Shown: in pieces, positions 26,155 to 35,680 of the stretch | Numbering within the stretch: the first letter of the stretch is position 1 | Layout: each line of letters opens with the position of its first letter | Assembly: GCF_907164555.1 (NCBI RefSeq) | Contig: NZ_CAJQZC010000003.1 | Coordinates: 1-64,000, forward strand | Reading direction: 5' to 3' | DNA length: 64,000 bases | From: Paraburkholderia saeva | GTDB lineage: Bacteria; Pseudomonadota; Gammaproteobacteria; Burkholderiales; Burkholderiaceae | The notes under the pieces: generated by a model | Seen by the model: only the letters and a program-made list of their open reading frames with translations | Told to the model about the DNA's origin: nothing | Database searches by the model: none | Position numbers and translations under genes: made by a program

Positions 26155-26361
26155 ATGAATCACCATCAACTCGAAAAAGATATTGAGCATCTGGAGCACG
26201 TTATCTCGCGCCTTTCTGCTCAGGACCGGATTCCGCTGTCGTACTGGCGTGACCGGATCGATCGTGTGCTGGGCGCCGCGCTTGTGCCTTCGCAGGCGAG
26301 CCGCGTCAAGCGCCTTAACGAAGCATTGCGTGCGCTGGAAGCGCGCATGCAGGTCAAATGA
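26155..26361 (+). CDS. small hypothetical helical protein
   Basis: A 68-residue protein, MNHHQLEKDIEHLEHVISRL followed by RIPLSYWRDRIDRVLGAALV and a basic helix EALRALEARMQVK. It looks like a helical hairpin and possible coiled coil. A GGGGAAAA site precedes the ATG. It lies divergent from the LuxR-type regulator gene. Family not recognised. Confidence 0.6.
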   Translation: MNHHQLEKDIEHLEHVISRLSAQDRIPLSYWRDRIDRVLGAALVPSQASRVKRLNEALRALEARMQVK

Positions 26362-26548
26362 CCGATCCGTGCGCGAGGCGGACTCACTCGCCGCGCCCCT
26401 GCTTTATTCCATGTGACAATCCTCCGGCGGCGCGTACGGGACCAGGCTACTCCGGGTCAGTGCATGGGCCAGCGCGGTGCGCAACGCGCATCGCGCATCG
26501 CGACCGCACCATGCAAGTGCCGCTTCACCCGTGCAACCAGGACAACTC

Positions 26549-27748
26549 ATGATCCACGCAGGATTCTCGGCCGCGCGGCTGGCGAAGTTGACCGCGGCCA
26601 TGCAGGGCTATGTCGACCGGGGCGAGGTGGCCGGTGTCGTGACGCTGATCTGGCGGCGCGGAGAGATCGCGCAGATGGATGCGCTCGGTGCGCTCGACGA
26701 CGTTTCCCGGCAACCGATGGCCCGCAACACGCTGTTTCGCATCGCATCGATGACGAAGCCCGTGACGAGCGCGGCGATCATGATGCTCGCGGAAGAAGAC
26801 CGGTTGACGCTCGATGCGCCGGTCGCCCGGTGGTTGCCGGAACTGGAGAACCTGCGGGTGCTGCGCGACCCCGCCGGGCCGCTTGACGACACCGTCGAAG
26901 CCCGCGTACCGATCACGATTCTCGACCTGCTGACGCACCGCGCCGGCTTTGCCTATCACTTCACCGCGCTCGGGCCGCTCGCCGAAGCCTACCAGGGCGC
27001 ATTCAACGGGTTCGAGTCGTCGGCGGGGCCGGATGGCTGGCTCAAGCGCATCGCGGCGCTGCCGTTGATGTTCCAGCCCGGCTCGCGCTGGCACTACGGC
27101 ATTGCCACCGATGTACTCGGCGTGCTGATCTATCGCATCACGGGCCTGTCGCTCGGCGACTTCTTCCGTACGCGCATTTTCGAGCCGCTTGGCATGCGTG
27201 ATACCGCGTTCTGGGTGCCCGAAGCGCAGCTTTCGCGTCTTGCCACGGCCTACGCGATCGATCCGGCGACGAAGCGGCGTGTTGTCGAGGATCATCCGGA
27301 AGGCAGCCGCTGGGCCAACCCGGAGCGCTTCCACAGCGGTGGCGGAGGGCTCGTGTCGACCGCGGAAGACTATCTCCAGTTCGCCCGCCTGCTGCTTGGG
27401 CGCGGTCGCGTGGACGACACGCGATTGCTCTCGCATCGTTCCGTCGACCTGATGCGATCGAACTTCCTGAGCCGTGACCAGCGCCGGTTGCCGTCGTTTG
27501 GTCATATCGTCTGGGCCGGACAGGGCTTCGGGCTGGGGCTCGCCGTCGTCGACGATCCGGCGCAGCAGTTGCCGCTCGGCTATCGCTCGGCGGGATCGTT
27601 CAGCTGGCCCGGCGCCTATGGCACCAGCTGGCTTGCCGACCCCGTCGAAGACATGATCGCGATGATGCTGATCCAGCGGCGTGGTATCGAGCCGTTTCCG
27701 ATGTCGGTCGAATTCGAGCGCCGCCTGTACGACGCCATCGACGACTGA
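26549..27748 (+). CDS. serine hydrolase, beta-lactamase/EstB-like
   Basis: A 399-residue protein of the class C beta-lactamase/esterase family. It has the nucleophile motif SMTK (SxxK) in RIASMTKPVTSAAIMMLAEE, the second motif around WHYGIATDVLGVLIYRITG, and a C-terminal GSFSWPGAYGTSWLADP near the KTG-like region. EstB-type members are carboxylesterases rather than lactamases. There is no signal peptide, so it is probably cytosolic. The ATG at 26549 begins at the fold start. Substrate unknown. Confidence 0.88.
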   Translation: MIHAGFSAARLAKLTAAMQGYVDRGEVAGVVTLIWRRGEIAQMDALGALDDVSRQPMARNTLFRIASMTKPVTSAAIMMLAEEDRLTLDAPVARWLPELENLRVLRDPAGPLDDTVEARVPITILDLLTHRAGFAYHFTALGPLAEAYQGAFNGFESSAGPDGWLKRIAALPLMFQPGSRWHYGIATDVLGVLIYRITGLSLGDFFRTRIFEPLGMRDTAFWVPEAQLSRLATAYAIDPATKRRVVEDHPEGSRWANPERFHSGGGGLVSTAEDYLQFARLLLGRGRVDDTRLLSHRSVDLMRSNFLSRDQRRLPSFGHIVWAGQGFGLGLAVVDDPAQQLPLGYRSAGSFSWPGAYGTSWLADPVEDMIAMMLIQRRGIEPFPMSVEFERRLYDAIDD

Positions 27749-27870
27749 TTCACGCAGCATGCAATGCAGGTCGCGCGGCATGCCGGCGCGATGGCGCCGT
27801 GGCCAGCATCTTTTCGGACTGGTAGAGTCGTGCCGTCGTCGTCACCGACACCGACTGGAGACTGTTCCTC

Positions 27871-28176
27871 ATGGCCACCTACAGGCAGTTGACTGCGCAA
27901 CTCGAGAAGCTCCACAAGGAAGTGGCGGTCGCGCGCGAGAAGGAAGTGGCGCAGGTCGTTGCGGACATCAAGCTGTTGATCGAGGAGTTCGATATTACGG
28001 CTGAAGAACTCGGCTTCGCCGCGCCGGGCACGAAAAACACCAAAACGAAAGGCCGCAAGCCGGCATTGCCCCCGCGCTATCGCAATCCCAAAACCGGCGA
28101 GACATGGAGCGGACGCGGACGCTCGCCAGGATGGATCGTCGGGAAAAATCGCGAGCGCTTCCTCATAGAGAGCTGA
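27871..28176 (+). CDS. H-NS family histone-like protein
   Basis: A 101-residue H-NS-family protein of standard length: a coiled-coil N-terminus (MATYRQLTAQLEKLHKEVAVA), a linker, and the DNA-binding core LPPRYRNPKTGETWSGRGRSPGW at about 67-89. Unlike the paralogue at 17084, it has no histone H1-like tail. It should bridge AT-rich DNA and silence acquired genes. It sits directly before the rearranged fae/reductase/MFS region. Confidence 0.92.
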   Translation: MATYRQLTAQLEKLHKEVAVAREKEVAQVVADIKLLIEEFDITAEELGFAAPGTKNTKTKGRKPALPPRYRNPKTGETWSGRGRSPGWIVGKNRERFLIES

Positions 28177-28830
28177 CGGGCCACACGGTGCGATGTGGGT
28201 CGAGGCCTGCTTCGTGCGCTTCGTGCATACGCGTGGTGAGTTGTAGTGCGTCCGCTTTTGCACCGCTTGCGTGGGTCCCGAAAACGCTCACCTTTGGCGA
28301 TCGGTCTGGCTCTGCGGGAGCGAATAGCGCGATGTACCGACCAGCACACTTCATGTATCGCCGTGCGGTATCGCGGTCATGCAACGCGTGACCAGCATGA
28401 TGGTTTCGCGAAACGAAAACGCGGTGCGCACGATGTTCTCGACCTCGCGCAAAGCCTTTCAGTAGAAGGCTTTCAGCCCGGCATGATCATGCTCGCATTG
28501 CGTGGGGAATCAATACATCGACGATGTTACCGGAGCAGGTTGTACGCACGCGAACCCGCTATCGCTGGCTGAATACAGGGCCTACCTGCTTCACCCGAAA
28601 ACGCGCCGCAAGCGTCGCGGCCGCACAGGTCCCGAAAATCCTCACCTTACCGAAAACCTGATCCGCAGCGACACGTGCGCGATGCGTGTGTAGCCACGTT
28701 CGCGGACCCTCGGTGGAAACCCGGAAATGAGTCCGTCTCATACCCCGGATCAAAAATCATCGATTCATGGTGTCGCACGGCGCGCAGCACAATCAGCCAT
28801 CGACTAACCCCACTTCCGACGGGAGAGACC
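28177..28830. other. long intergenic region without intact genes
   Basis: 654 bases between the H-NS gene and the composite pseudogene. I found no intact gene here. A 21-base near-repeat occurs at 28274-28294 and 28628-28648 (19 of 21 identical; both contain GGTCCCGAAAA and CTCACCTT). The region looks like non-coding or eroded sequence that borders the rearranged locus. Confidence 0.5.
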
Positions 28831-29460
28831 ATGAGCGCATCAATGGAAAAGCAACTCTATATCGGTGAAGGATTCGAAGGCCCGGGCGTGAACCTCGCGC
28901 ACATCAACGTGCGGGTCGGACCGCGCAGTGGCCCGGCGGGCCAGGCGTTCGCGACTGCACTCGCCACGCCTTTCAGCGGCCACGCGCCGTTCGTCGTGAT
29001 CGCCCGCCCTGGCGTGACGACCACGGTCGGCTACGACATGGGCGCATACCAGGACGCGGGTGGCCATTCGCGCAAGCACATCATGGATGCCATCGACGGA
29101 TCGCTGACGCGTCTCGGTATGGATTACGTCGACGTCTACATGCTGCATGACTTCGACGTGAACACGCCCGTCGAGGAAACGATGCGCGCGCTCGACGACA
29201 TCGTGCGGGCAGGCAAGGCGCGCTATATCGGCGTGTCGGTGTTCAGCCCGTTTGCGCGTGGCCTCCTTACATGCGATCCGGTTTCGACCCGCAACCAGAC
29301 CGACTTCTTCACCGCGCAGATATATGGCAATGCAGCCTCGCGTGAAATTGCGGCATCGGTGGCGCGCGTCGCGGTGCAGCGCGGCGTGAGTGCCGCGCAG
29401 ATCGCGCAGGCGTGGGTGCTCGGGCATACGGGCGTGTCGAGCATGCCTCGTTCGCGGTGA
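28831..29460 (+). pseudogene. composite remnant: fae N-terminus joined to aldo-keto reductase fragments
   Basis: The open frame starts at ATG 28831 after GGGAGAGACC and reads through 209 residues, but is a mosaic. Residues 1-62 match the start of formaldehyde-activating enzyme (EGFEGPGVNLAHINVRVGPR, then TPFSGHAPFVVIARPG); Fae is normally about 170 residues. Residues 63-136 are an aldo-keto reductase segment (RKHIMDAIDGSLTRLGMDYVDVYMLHDFD... AGKARYIGVS), with TTVG where the catalytic TKVG is expected. Residues 137-203 are a later part of the same family (FSPFARGLL... VSAAQIAQAWVL); I estimate about 60 residues are missing between. The frame then stops at the join with MFS sequence. It is unlikely to be functional. 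Confidence 0.8.
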
Positions 29461-29837
29461 CGTGCCTTTCGCTGGTTGCGCTGAGCGTGCTGCTCAATTC
29501 GACAACGGTGGCGATGATCGTCGCCTTCGCCGTGTTCACGTTGACGATGTCGGCGTTTTCGAACCTGGTGGGCGTGTTTCCGACGGAAGTGCGCGCGTGC
29601 GGTGTCGGCCTGGCCATCGCGTGCAGCCGGCTGGGCTCGGCGATTGGCACGTTCCTGCTGCCGCTCGGCATCGCGGTACTCGGCCTTCACGCTCCCATGA
29701 TGGTGCTCGCGGCCGTGCTGCTGGTTGGCATGCTCGTTTCGATCGCCTGGGCTCCGGAAACAAAACATCTGACGCTGAACGAAGCCAGCCGGAGCCGACC
29801 CGCCGTTCGACAGCCCGTGCGGCGGCCGCCCCGCTGA
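29442..29837 (+). pseudogene. C-terminal fragment of an MFS transporter
   Basis: In a frame different from the preceding composite, the sequence reads FAVTCLSLVALSVLLNSTTV, then FTLTMSAFSNLVGVFPTEVRACGVGLAIACSRLG, FLLPLGIAVLGLHAPMMVLA and a charged end (ETKHLTLNEAS). These are the last four or so helices of a sugar/acid transporter of the MFS; FPTEVRACGVG is the signature between helices 10 and 11. The first ~300 residues are absent, so it is a fragment joined to the reductase remnant. Confidence 0.8.
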
Positions 29838-30059
29838 ACCGGGCCCGCCGTTCGGGCGCCCCGTCCGGGCGTCCCGTTTCCCGACGCGGGCGCCCATGAC
29901 GTGTATCATTCGTCCCGGCGCTGTTCTGTGCCGGGATTTCCCGTTTTTCGGGCAAATTCCCCCACCTTCGCCGTCGCGTCTGGCGCTGCCGGCGCACCAG
30001 CCCGCGCCGGCCGCACGCCGTGACGCGCGCTCGAACCCCTACCGTGATTCCCAGCACCG

Positions 30060-31661
30060 ATGTCAGTCTCCGAACTCAAACGCCGCCGTACCTTCGCGGT
30101 CATTTCCCACCCCGACGCGGGCAAGACCACGCTTACCGAAAAGCTGCTGCTGTTTTCGGGCGCGATCCAGATTGCGGGCACCGTGAAGGGTCGCAAGAGC
30201 AATCGCTACGCCACGTCGGACTGGATGGAGATCGAAAAGCAGCGCGGCATTTCGGTCGCGAGTTCGGTGATGCAGTTCGAGTACGGCGAAGCCGTCATCA
30301 ATCTGCTCGATACGCCCGGCCACGAAGACTTCTCTGAAGACACGTATCGCGTGCTGACCGCGGTCGACGCCGCCGTGATGGTGATCGACGGCGCGAACGG
30401 TGTCGAAGCGCAGACGCTGAAGCTGCTCGAAGTGTGCCGCAGCCGCAAGACGCCGATCGTCACGTTCATCAACAAGCTCGACCGCGAAGTGCGCGAGCCG
30501 CTCGAGCTGCTCGACGAAATCGAGCAGCATCTTGGCGTGGCGGCGGTGCCGTTCACGTGGCCGATCGGCATGGGCAAGGATTTCCAGGGCGTCTACGACA
30601 TCCAGCGCGACCAGGTGCGCGTGTTCCGCGCCGGCCAGGACACGGCCGGCGGCGCGGTGGAAACGCTGCACAACCTCTCCGACGAAGAAGGCGAAAAGCG
30701 CTTCGGTCAGGCGTGGACGCGTGCGAAGGACGAAATCGAGCTGATCACCGGCGCGTCGCCGGAATTCGATCGCGAGGCGTTTCTGGCGGGTGAGCAGTCG
30801 CCGGTGCTGTTCGGCTCGGCGATCAACAACTTCGGCGTGAAGGAAATTCTCGACGCGCTCGTCGACCTCGCGCCGCCGCCTTCGATGCGCATGGCCGTGC
30901 AACGTCCGGTGATGCCGGACGAGCCGAAGTTCACGGGCGTCGTGTTCAAGGTGCAGGCGAACATGGACCCGGCGCACCGCGACCGGGTGGCATTTATCCG
31001 CGTGTGCTCGGGGCACTTTGAGCGCGGCATGGCGCTGAAGGTGACACGCTCGGGCAAGACGTTCCGCGCGAGTAACGTGGTGACGTTCCTGTCGCAGCGC
31101 CGCGAGACGGTGAGCGAAGCGTACGCGGGCGACATCATCGGCATTCCGAATCACGGCACACTGTCACTTGGCGACACGCTGACCGAAGGCGAGATGCTGC
31201 AGTTCGTCGGCCTGCCGTTCTTCGCGCCGGAAATTTTCCAGACTGTCGAAGTGGTCGACCCGATGCGCGCGAAGCAGCTCGGCGAAGCGCTCAAGCAACT
31301 CGGCGAGGAAGGCGCGATTCAGGTGTTCCGTCCGGACCTGGGCGGCCTGACGATTCTCGGCGCGGTCGGCCAGCTGCAGTTCGAAGTGGTGTCGCACCGT
31401 CTGTCGACCGAGTACAAGGTCGATGTGCGGATGGCGCCCGCGCGCTACCGCATGTCGCGCTGGGTCACGTGCGACGATCCGGCGGAACTGCGTCGCTTCA
31501 CGGATTCGTACGCCGCGCGGATCGCGCTCGACGCATCGAATGCGCCGACATATCTGGCCTCGCACATCTCCGAGATCGAGGTCGCACAGAAGGCGTGGCC
31601 GAAGATCGTCTTCAACGAACTACGCGAGCATTCCGGCGCCCCGTTCAAGAAGGCGATGTAA
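30060..31661 (+). CDS. prfC: peptide chain release factor 3
   Basis: A 533-residue translational GTPase: P-loop HPDAGKTTLTEKLL at about 18-31, switch II DTPGHEDFSEDTYR, NKLD recognition motif, and the domain II/III sequence. RF3 releases RF1/RF2 from the ribosome after peptide hydrolysis. Length is normal. It appears to be transcribed alone; 220 GC-rich bases without a gene precede it. Confidence 0.97.
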   Translation: MSVSELKRRRTFAVISHPDAGKTTLTEKLLLFSGAIQIAGTVKGRKSNRYATSDWMEIEKQRGISVASSVMQFEYGEAVINLLDTPGHEDFSEDTYRVLTAVDAAVMVIDGANGVEAQTLKLLEVCRSRKTPIVTFINKLDREVREPLELLDEIEQHLGVAAVPFTWPIGMGKDFQGVYDIQRDQVRVFRAGQDTAGGAVETLHNLSDEEGEKRFGQAWTRAKDEIELITGASPEFDREAFLAGEQSPVLFGSAINNFGVKEILDALVDLAPPPSMRMAVQRPVMPDEPKFTGVVFKVQANMDPAHRDRVAFIRVCSGHFERGMALKVTRSGKTFRASNVVTFLSQRRETVSEAYAGDIIGIPNHGTLSLGDTLTEGEMLQFVGLPFFAPEIFQTVEVVDPMRAKQLGEALKQLGEEGAIQVFRPDLGGLTILGAVGQLQFEVVSHRLSTEYKVDVRMAPARYRMSRWVTCDDPAELRRFTDSYAARIALDASNAPTYLASHISEIEVAQKAWPKIVFNELREHSGAPFKKAM

Positions 31662-31990
31662 CGGGCGGTTGGGTGGCTTTCGAATAGAGCCTTCTTGCGA
31701 AGATTCCGCCCGGCTGGGGCCGAGGGGGTGGCGATGCTATTCCCCCTCGGCATCAGGCTGGTCGATATCGGCATAGTGGTCTGGACGAGAACCGCCAACC
31801 CGACGCTCGCCTCACGGATGACCTGCCGCTCTTTGCCGCGAAGAGGGTTCGTGAATCGCCGAAGGCCAGCAGTAATCCAAAAAGTCAGGACAGGCGGAAG
31901 GCTGCAACGTCGTGCGGGGATCGATACGTGACTGGTGCAAGGGTACGAACTGTGTCCGGAGAATCGAGATGGGCCGACGCATCAAGCGGC
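31662..31990. other. intergenic region after prfC
   Basis: 329 bases between prfC and the end of the LacI-type regulator gene (convergent). I saw no gene and no clear hairpin terminator for either gene. Confidence 0.45.
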
Positions 31991-33046
31991 TCAGGTAGCA
32001 GACAGACTGTCGAATCGGTGCTCGACAGATTGTGGAATGTTTGCCGGAGTGACCACGACCACCGACGATGACGGACCAACCGCCGACGCCGGCAGCAACT
32101 TGTGAAAGTGCATGACGTGGTGGCATGCGGTTCGCATGTCCTGCCGCAGGTCGTGATGCAACACCGCACTGAGTTTCCCCTCATGCAGCAATTCAACATT
32201 GTCGCGATCCAGGTCGTGCCCGATGAAACACCTGGGCGTCTGGCCTATCGACTTGAGCGCGCGCAGTATCGCTACATTTCCCCCGCCCATCGAATACACA
32301 GCCACGATTTTCCGGTCTGAACCGACGGCCTGCTTTACCCGCTCTTCAGTCTGGGCGTCGAGGCCGTGACCGCCGCTGGCATCAACCAGTCTTAACTTCG
32401 GAAAGCGTTGCTGCAACTCATTCCGAAAGCTGCTTTCGCGCTCCTCCTCGCCCCAAAAACGTTCGCTACTCATCGTGACGAGTACATCCCCTTCACGGCG
32501 AGGGAGCCATTGGCCAATGAGGTAGGCAGCCGTCGCGCCTGCCACCCGATTGTCGAGACCAGCGTACGCAATGCGTATCGATTGCGGAATGTCCGTAAAG
32601 ATGGTGATGACAGGGATATCACGTTGCCGCAAATCCGCGACGGCGTCGACAACCTCGGGTACATCCCGGGCCTTGAGAAATACGCCGTGGCTGCCCCGTC
32701 GGCCGATCGCCTTCAGTGCGTCCACGACTTCCGCCGTGGTCATGGTGTCCTGCATCAGAAACCGGGGCCGAAACACCGCCGGCTTCAGGCCCGGAAGTTC
32801 CGACTCCAGTGCTTCGCGTATCTCGTCGGAAAACCGGCGCGGCGCTTCGACAACCACATCCACAACGAGCTTGCGCCCGCTCGTCGCAAGCTGGAATTGC
32901 TGTTTCTCCAGTTCCTTTATCGCATGCTGCACGCGCTGGCGAGTGTGCTCACGGACGTGCTCCCGCCCGTTCAATATCCGGTCGACAGTCGCCAGCCCGA
33001 GACCCGCCTGAAGGGCGATTTCCTTCATGAGGAAACGACGAGCCAT
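31991..33046 (-). CDS. LacI family transcriptional regulator
   Basis: A 351-residue regulator. The N-terminal HTH (about 7-30: MKEIALQAGLGLATVDRILNG) is LacI-type. The sugar-binding PBP-like core follows (VVVEAPRRFSDEIREALESELP, then YAGLDNRVAGATAAYLIGQWL and FIGHDLDRDNVELLHEGKLSAV). It probably represses the divergent PhyH gene, with only 98 bases between starts. The ligand is unknown. A second in-frame ATG is at 33028, close to the HTH. Confidence 0.88.
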   Translation of the reverse strand: MARRFLMKEIALQAGLGLATVDRILNGREHVREHTRQRVQHAIKELEKQQFQLATSGRKLVVDVVVEAPRRFSDEIREALESELPGLKPAVFRPRFLMQDTMTTAEVVDALKAIGRRGSHGVFLKARDVPEVVDAVADLRQRDIPVITIFTDIPQSIRIAYAGLDNRVAGATAAYLIGQWLPRREGDVLVTMSSERFWGEEERESSFRNELQQRFPKLRLVDASGGHGLDAQTEERVKQAVGSDRKIVAVYSMGGGNVAILRALKSIGQTPRCFIGHDLDRDNVELLHEGKLSAVLHHDLRQDMRTACHHVMHFHKLLPASAVGPSSSVVVVTPANIPQSVEHRFDSLSAT

Positions 33047-33144
33047 GTCGAGCAGGTCCTGGTTTGAGGTGTTTTTGATGTGTTTATGGTAACCCGGCCG
33101 TCTGCTTGAGGGCTATTGTTGTCACAAGAACAGGAGGAGAGACC

Positions 33145-34338
33145 GTGAACCCCACTGAACCGCGCCGGGATATCCCGTTGCGCCACTGGTACCGGGAGCA
33201 GGACTGTTCGCTCCAGGACTTCGTCGCTGCGCTTCAGCCCCGCCCAGATGGCAGGAGCCTGAAATTCGCTGCCCGGACAGTCGACCACATTCCGATGTAC
33301 GACTGCCAGGCGCTCGTTGGCGTCCTGGGTCACGCAATGCAGTGCGCGGACCTGAAGGCCGAATGGGCGAAGGTCTTGAGCGCGGGTGCTGGCGTCCTGG
33401 TACTGAAGCGCATTTTTGCCGACACGGCGCCCGTCGATGAAGCGACCACCGTTTTTGATTCGGTCATCCGGGAGGAGCGGGAAGCCGGTGGCGCCGCTGC
33501 AGACCATTTCGCCAGAGCGGGAGCGAACGACCGTATCTGGAACGCTCAGGAGAAGCTTTGCCTGCGCGCCCCATCGGTGTTCGCCCGCTATTTCGGGAGC
33601 CCGGCTCTGCGTGCGATAGCTGACGCGTGGCTGGGTCCTCACTTCCAGGTGACGTCGCAGGTCAATGTTGTGCGTCCCGGCGGGCAGGCACAACAGGCGC
33701 ACCGCGATTACCACCTGGGATTTCAAACGGCAGCGGAGGCCGGGCGCTACCCCGCACACGTTCACGCGATGTCTTCCTTCCTGACGTTGCAAGGGGCCAT
33801 TGCGCACAGCGACATGCCAGTGGAAAGTGGGCCGACCAGGCTGCTGCCCTTCTCGCAGCGCTATGCCGAGGGATACCTCGCGTGGCGCCGCCAGGACTTC
33901 CGCGACTACTTTGAAACGCACTACGTTCAGCTTCCGCTCGAAAAAGGCGATGCGTTGTTCTTCAATCCCGCGCTCTTCCATGCCGCCGGTTCGAACCGCA
34001 CGACTTCTGTTCAGCGTATGGCCAACCTCCTGCAGATTTCTTCGGCTTACGGCCGCGCGATGGAGTCGGTAAATCGCACGAAGATGTGCGAGGTGCTTTA
34101 TCCGGTGCTGCTGGACCGGGTGCGCGACGACAGCATTCCCCTTGAGGAAGTCGACGCGGTAATAGCGTCATGTGCGGAGGGCTATCCATTTCCGACGAAC
34201 CTGGACAGGGACCCGCCACAGGGTGGCCTCGCGCCGGAAAGCCAGCAGGGACTGTTCCGGCGCGCCCTGACAGAGCGGTGGAGCACGGAAAGGTTCGTGG
34301 GCGAGCTACGCAGGCAGACCGGGAGACGCGAGCCGTAG
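33145..34338 (+). CDS. phytanoyl-CoA dioxygenase (PhyH) family protein
   Basis: A 397-residue Fe(II)/2-oxoglutarate oxygenase-like protein. The HxD metal motif is AHRDYHLGFQ, the distal His is in FFNPALFHAAGSNRT, and the 2-oxoglutarate-binding Arg is probably in NRT. The start is a GTG at 33145 preceded at close distance by AGGAGGAG; the ATG at 33106 is less well placed. The substrate is unknown. It is divergent from a LacI-type regulator, which suggests induction by a sugar or similar compound. Confidence 0.85.
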   Translation: MNPTEPRRDIPLRHWYREQDCSLQDFVAALQPRPDGRSLKFAARTVDHIPMYDCQALVGVLGHAMQCADLKAEWAKVLSAGAGVLVLKRIFADTAPVDEATTVFDSVIREEREAGGAAADHFARAGANDRIWNAQEKLCLRAPSVFARYFGSPALRAIADAWLGPHFQVTSQVNVVRPGGQAQQAHRDYHLGFQTAAEAGRYPAHVHAMSSFLTLQGAIAHSDMPVESGPTRLLPFSQRYAEGYLAWRRQDFRDYFETHYVQLPLEKGDALFFNPALFHAAGSNRTTSVQRMANLLQISSAYGRAMESVNRTKMCEVLYPVLLDRVRDDSIPLEEVDAVIASCAEGYPFPTNLDRDPPQGGLAPESQQGLFRRALTERWSTERFVGELRRQTGRREP

Positions 34339-34436
34339 AGACGCCTGAGGGCCTCTTTGCCAGGGACGGAAATCCTGTGATGGCGTTGATCGCTGAAGAA
34401 GGCATCCGCACGATGGCGAAAGGGCACGGCCATTGA
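34339..34436 (+). pseudogene. possible C-terminal remnant
   Basis: A short plus-strand tail in another frame reads VETPEGLFARDGNPVMALIA, then EEGIRTMAKGHGH and a stop. It looks like the end of a real protein, but upstream in the same frame the sequence is only the out-of-frame PhyH gene. It may be a remnant of a lost neighbour. Family not recognised. Confidence 0.25.
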
Positions 34437-34514
34437 CGATCGCCAGTCCAGCCGGAATCCCGCGGCAGACGACGACTTTTCTGACGCAGCGCGACGAATT
34501 GCGCTTTCCGACGG

Positions 34515-35525
34515 CTATCGCGTCAACGTAATAACGAGGTAGCCGAGATAGAGCAACCCATTGACGAGCAGCGCCCAGATCGCGAGACCGGGCGCGCGTG
34601 CGTTGACGCGCATCCATGCCGCGGCGACCAGCGTGATGACAACGCCGGTCACCACTTCGATACGCGGCTCCCAGGGTGTCAGCAGGATGCCGATGGCGGG
34701 CAGCAAGGTGCCCTGAAACACCATCGCGCCCGTGATGTTGCCGAACGCGAGCGTGTCCTTGCCACGGCGGATCCACAGAATGCTGTTGACCTTCTCCGGC
34801 AGTTCGGTCGCAATCGGAATGATCAGCAGCGAGAGCAGCAGCGGCGAAACGCCGAGCCCTTCGGAGACGCCGCGCACGCCATGAATGAAACCCTCCGCGC
34901 CCCAGACCAGCAGCGCGACCGCAAGCAGCAGCTGCAAGCCGATCGTGAGCATCGTGGTCGGCAGGCCGATGCGTGCAAGCAGCATGCGGCCCGGCGCCTC
35001 GGTGCCGTGTCCTTCCGCGACGAGATTGCTCGATGCACGGAACGTCATCACCACATACGTCACATACACGCCGACCAGCGCGACGCTGAAGAGCGCGCGC
35101 ACGGACGTGCGCTCGTGCGGCACGTACATCGCGACAGCAGCGAGAAAGAACGCGAACAGGAAGTAATTGAGGTCGCGGGTGAAGCCGGTACGCTCGGGCA
35201 TGACGCGCCCGTCGACACCGCGTGTGCGCAGCACGGCAAGCGTCATCAGAAACGTCGACAGCGTGGAGAGCATCAGCGGCGCGCCGAGAATCGCGCCGAC
35301 GCCGATCTCCTGGTTGACGCCGCCGGGCCCCGTGCTGCTGGCGATGGCGAGTAGCGGCACGATCGTCTCCGGCAATGCGGTGCCGACCGCCGCGAACAGC
35401 GAGCCGGTCACGCCTTCGGAAATTTTCAGCCGTTCGCCGAGGTGTTCGAGCGCGTTCGTGAAGAGTTCAGCCGCCACCAGAATGACGACCAGCATGATGG
35501 CGAGTTCGACGAGGAGTGAGGTCAC
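34515..35525 (-). CDS. CaCA-family cation antiporter (sodium/calcium exchanger)
   Basis: A 336-residue membrane protein with about 10-11 helices. It has the duplicated ion-binding repeats of Ca2+:cation antiporters, with acidic residues in AVGTALPETIVPLLA and LIIPIATELPEKVNSIL. A yybP-ykoY riboswitch lies upstream, so Mn2+ is the likely sensed ion and Mn2+ (or Ca2+) efflux the likely role. I chose the GTG at 35525 because GGAGGG lies 6 bases upstream; the ATG at 35531 directly abuts that site. Confidence 0.88.
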   Translation of the reverse strand: MTSLLVELAIMLVVILVAAELFTNALEHLGERLKISEGVTGSLFAAVGTALPETIVPLLAIASSTGPGGVNQEIGVGAILGAPLMLSTLSTFLMTLAVLRTRGVDGRVMPERTGFTRDLNYFLFAFFLAAVAMYVPHERTSVRALFSVALVGVYVTYVVMTFRASSNLVAEGHGTEAPGRMLLARIGLPTTMLTIGLQLLLAVALLVWGAEGFIHGVRGVSEGLGVSPLLLSLLIIPIATELPEKVNSILWIRRGKDTLAFGNITGAMVFQGTLLPAIGILLTPWEPRIEVVTGVVITLVAAAWMRVNARAPGLAIWALLVNGLLYLGYLVITLTR

Positions 35526-35680
35526 GCACATCCCTCCGCACGACACGCGCGGGATGTTGCGCTCAAGGGGAATATGGCGGGAATGAAAATGAAAAGGTGA
35601 CGCTTCACAGGAGTCTCCGGGGCCGGACGTACACGAACCATGACGCACCGCTTCCCGTCCGACCCGGGACGAAGCAGCAC

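Noticed and set aside
26525..27781. 418-codon open frame antisense to the EstB-like hydrolase
   Set aside because: Shadow frame with Arg/His-rich composition and no recognised motif.
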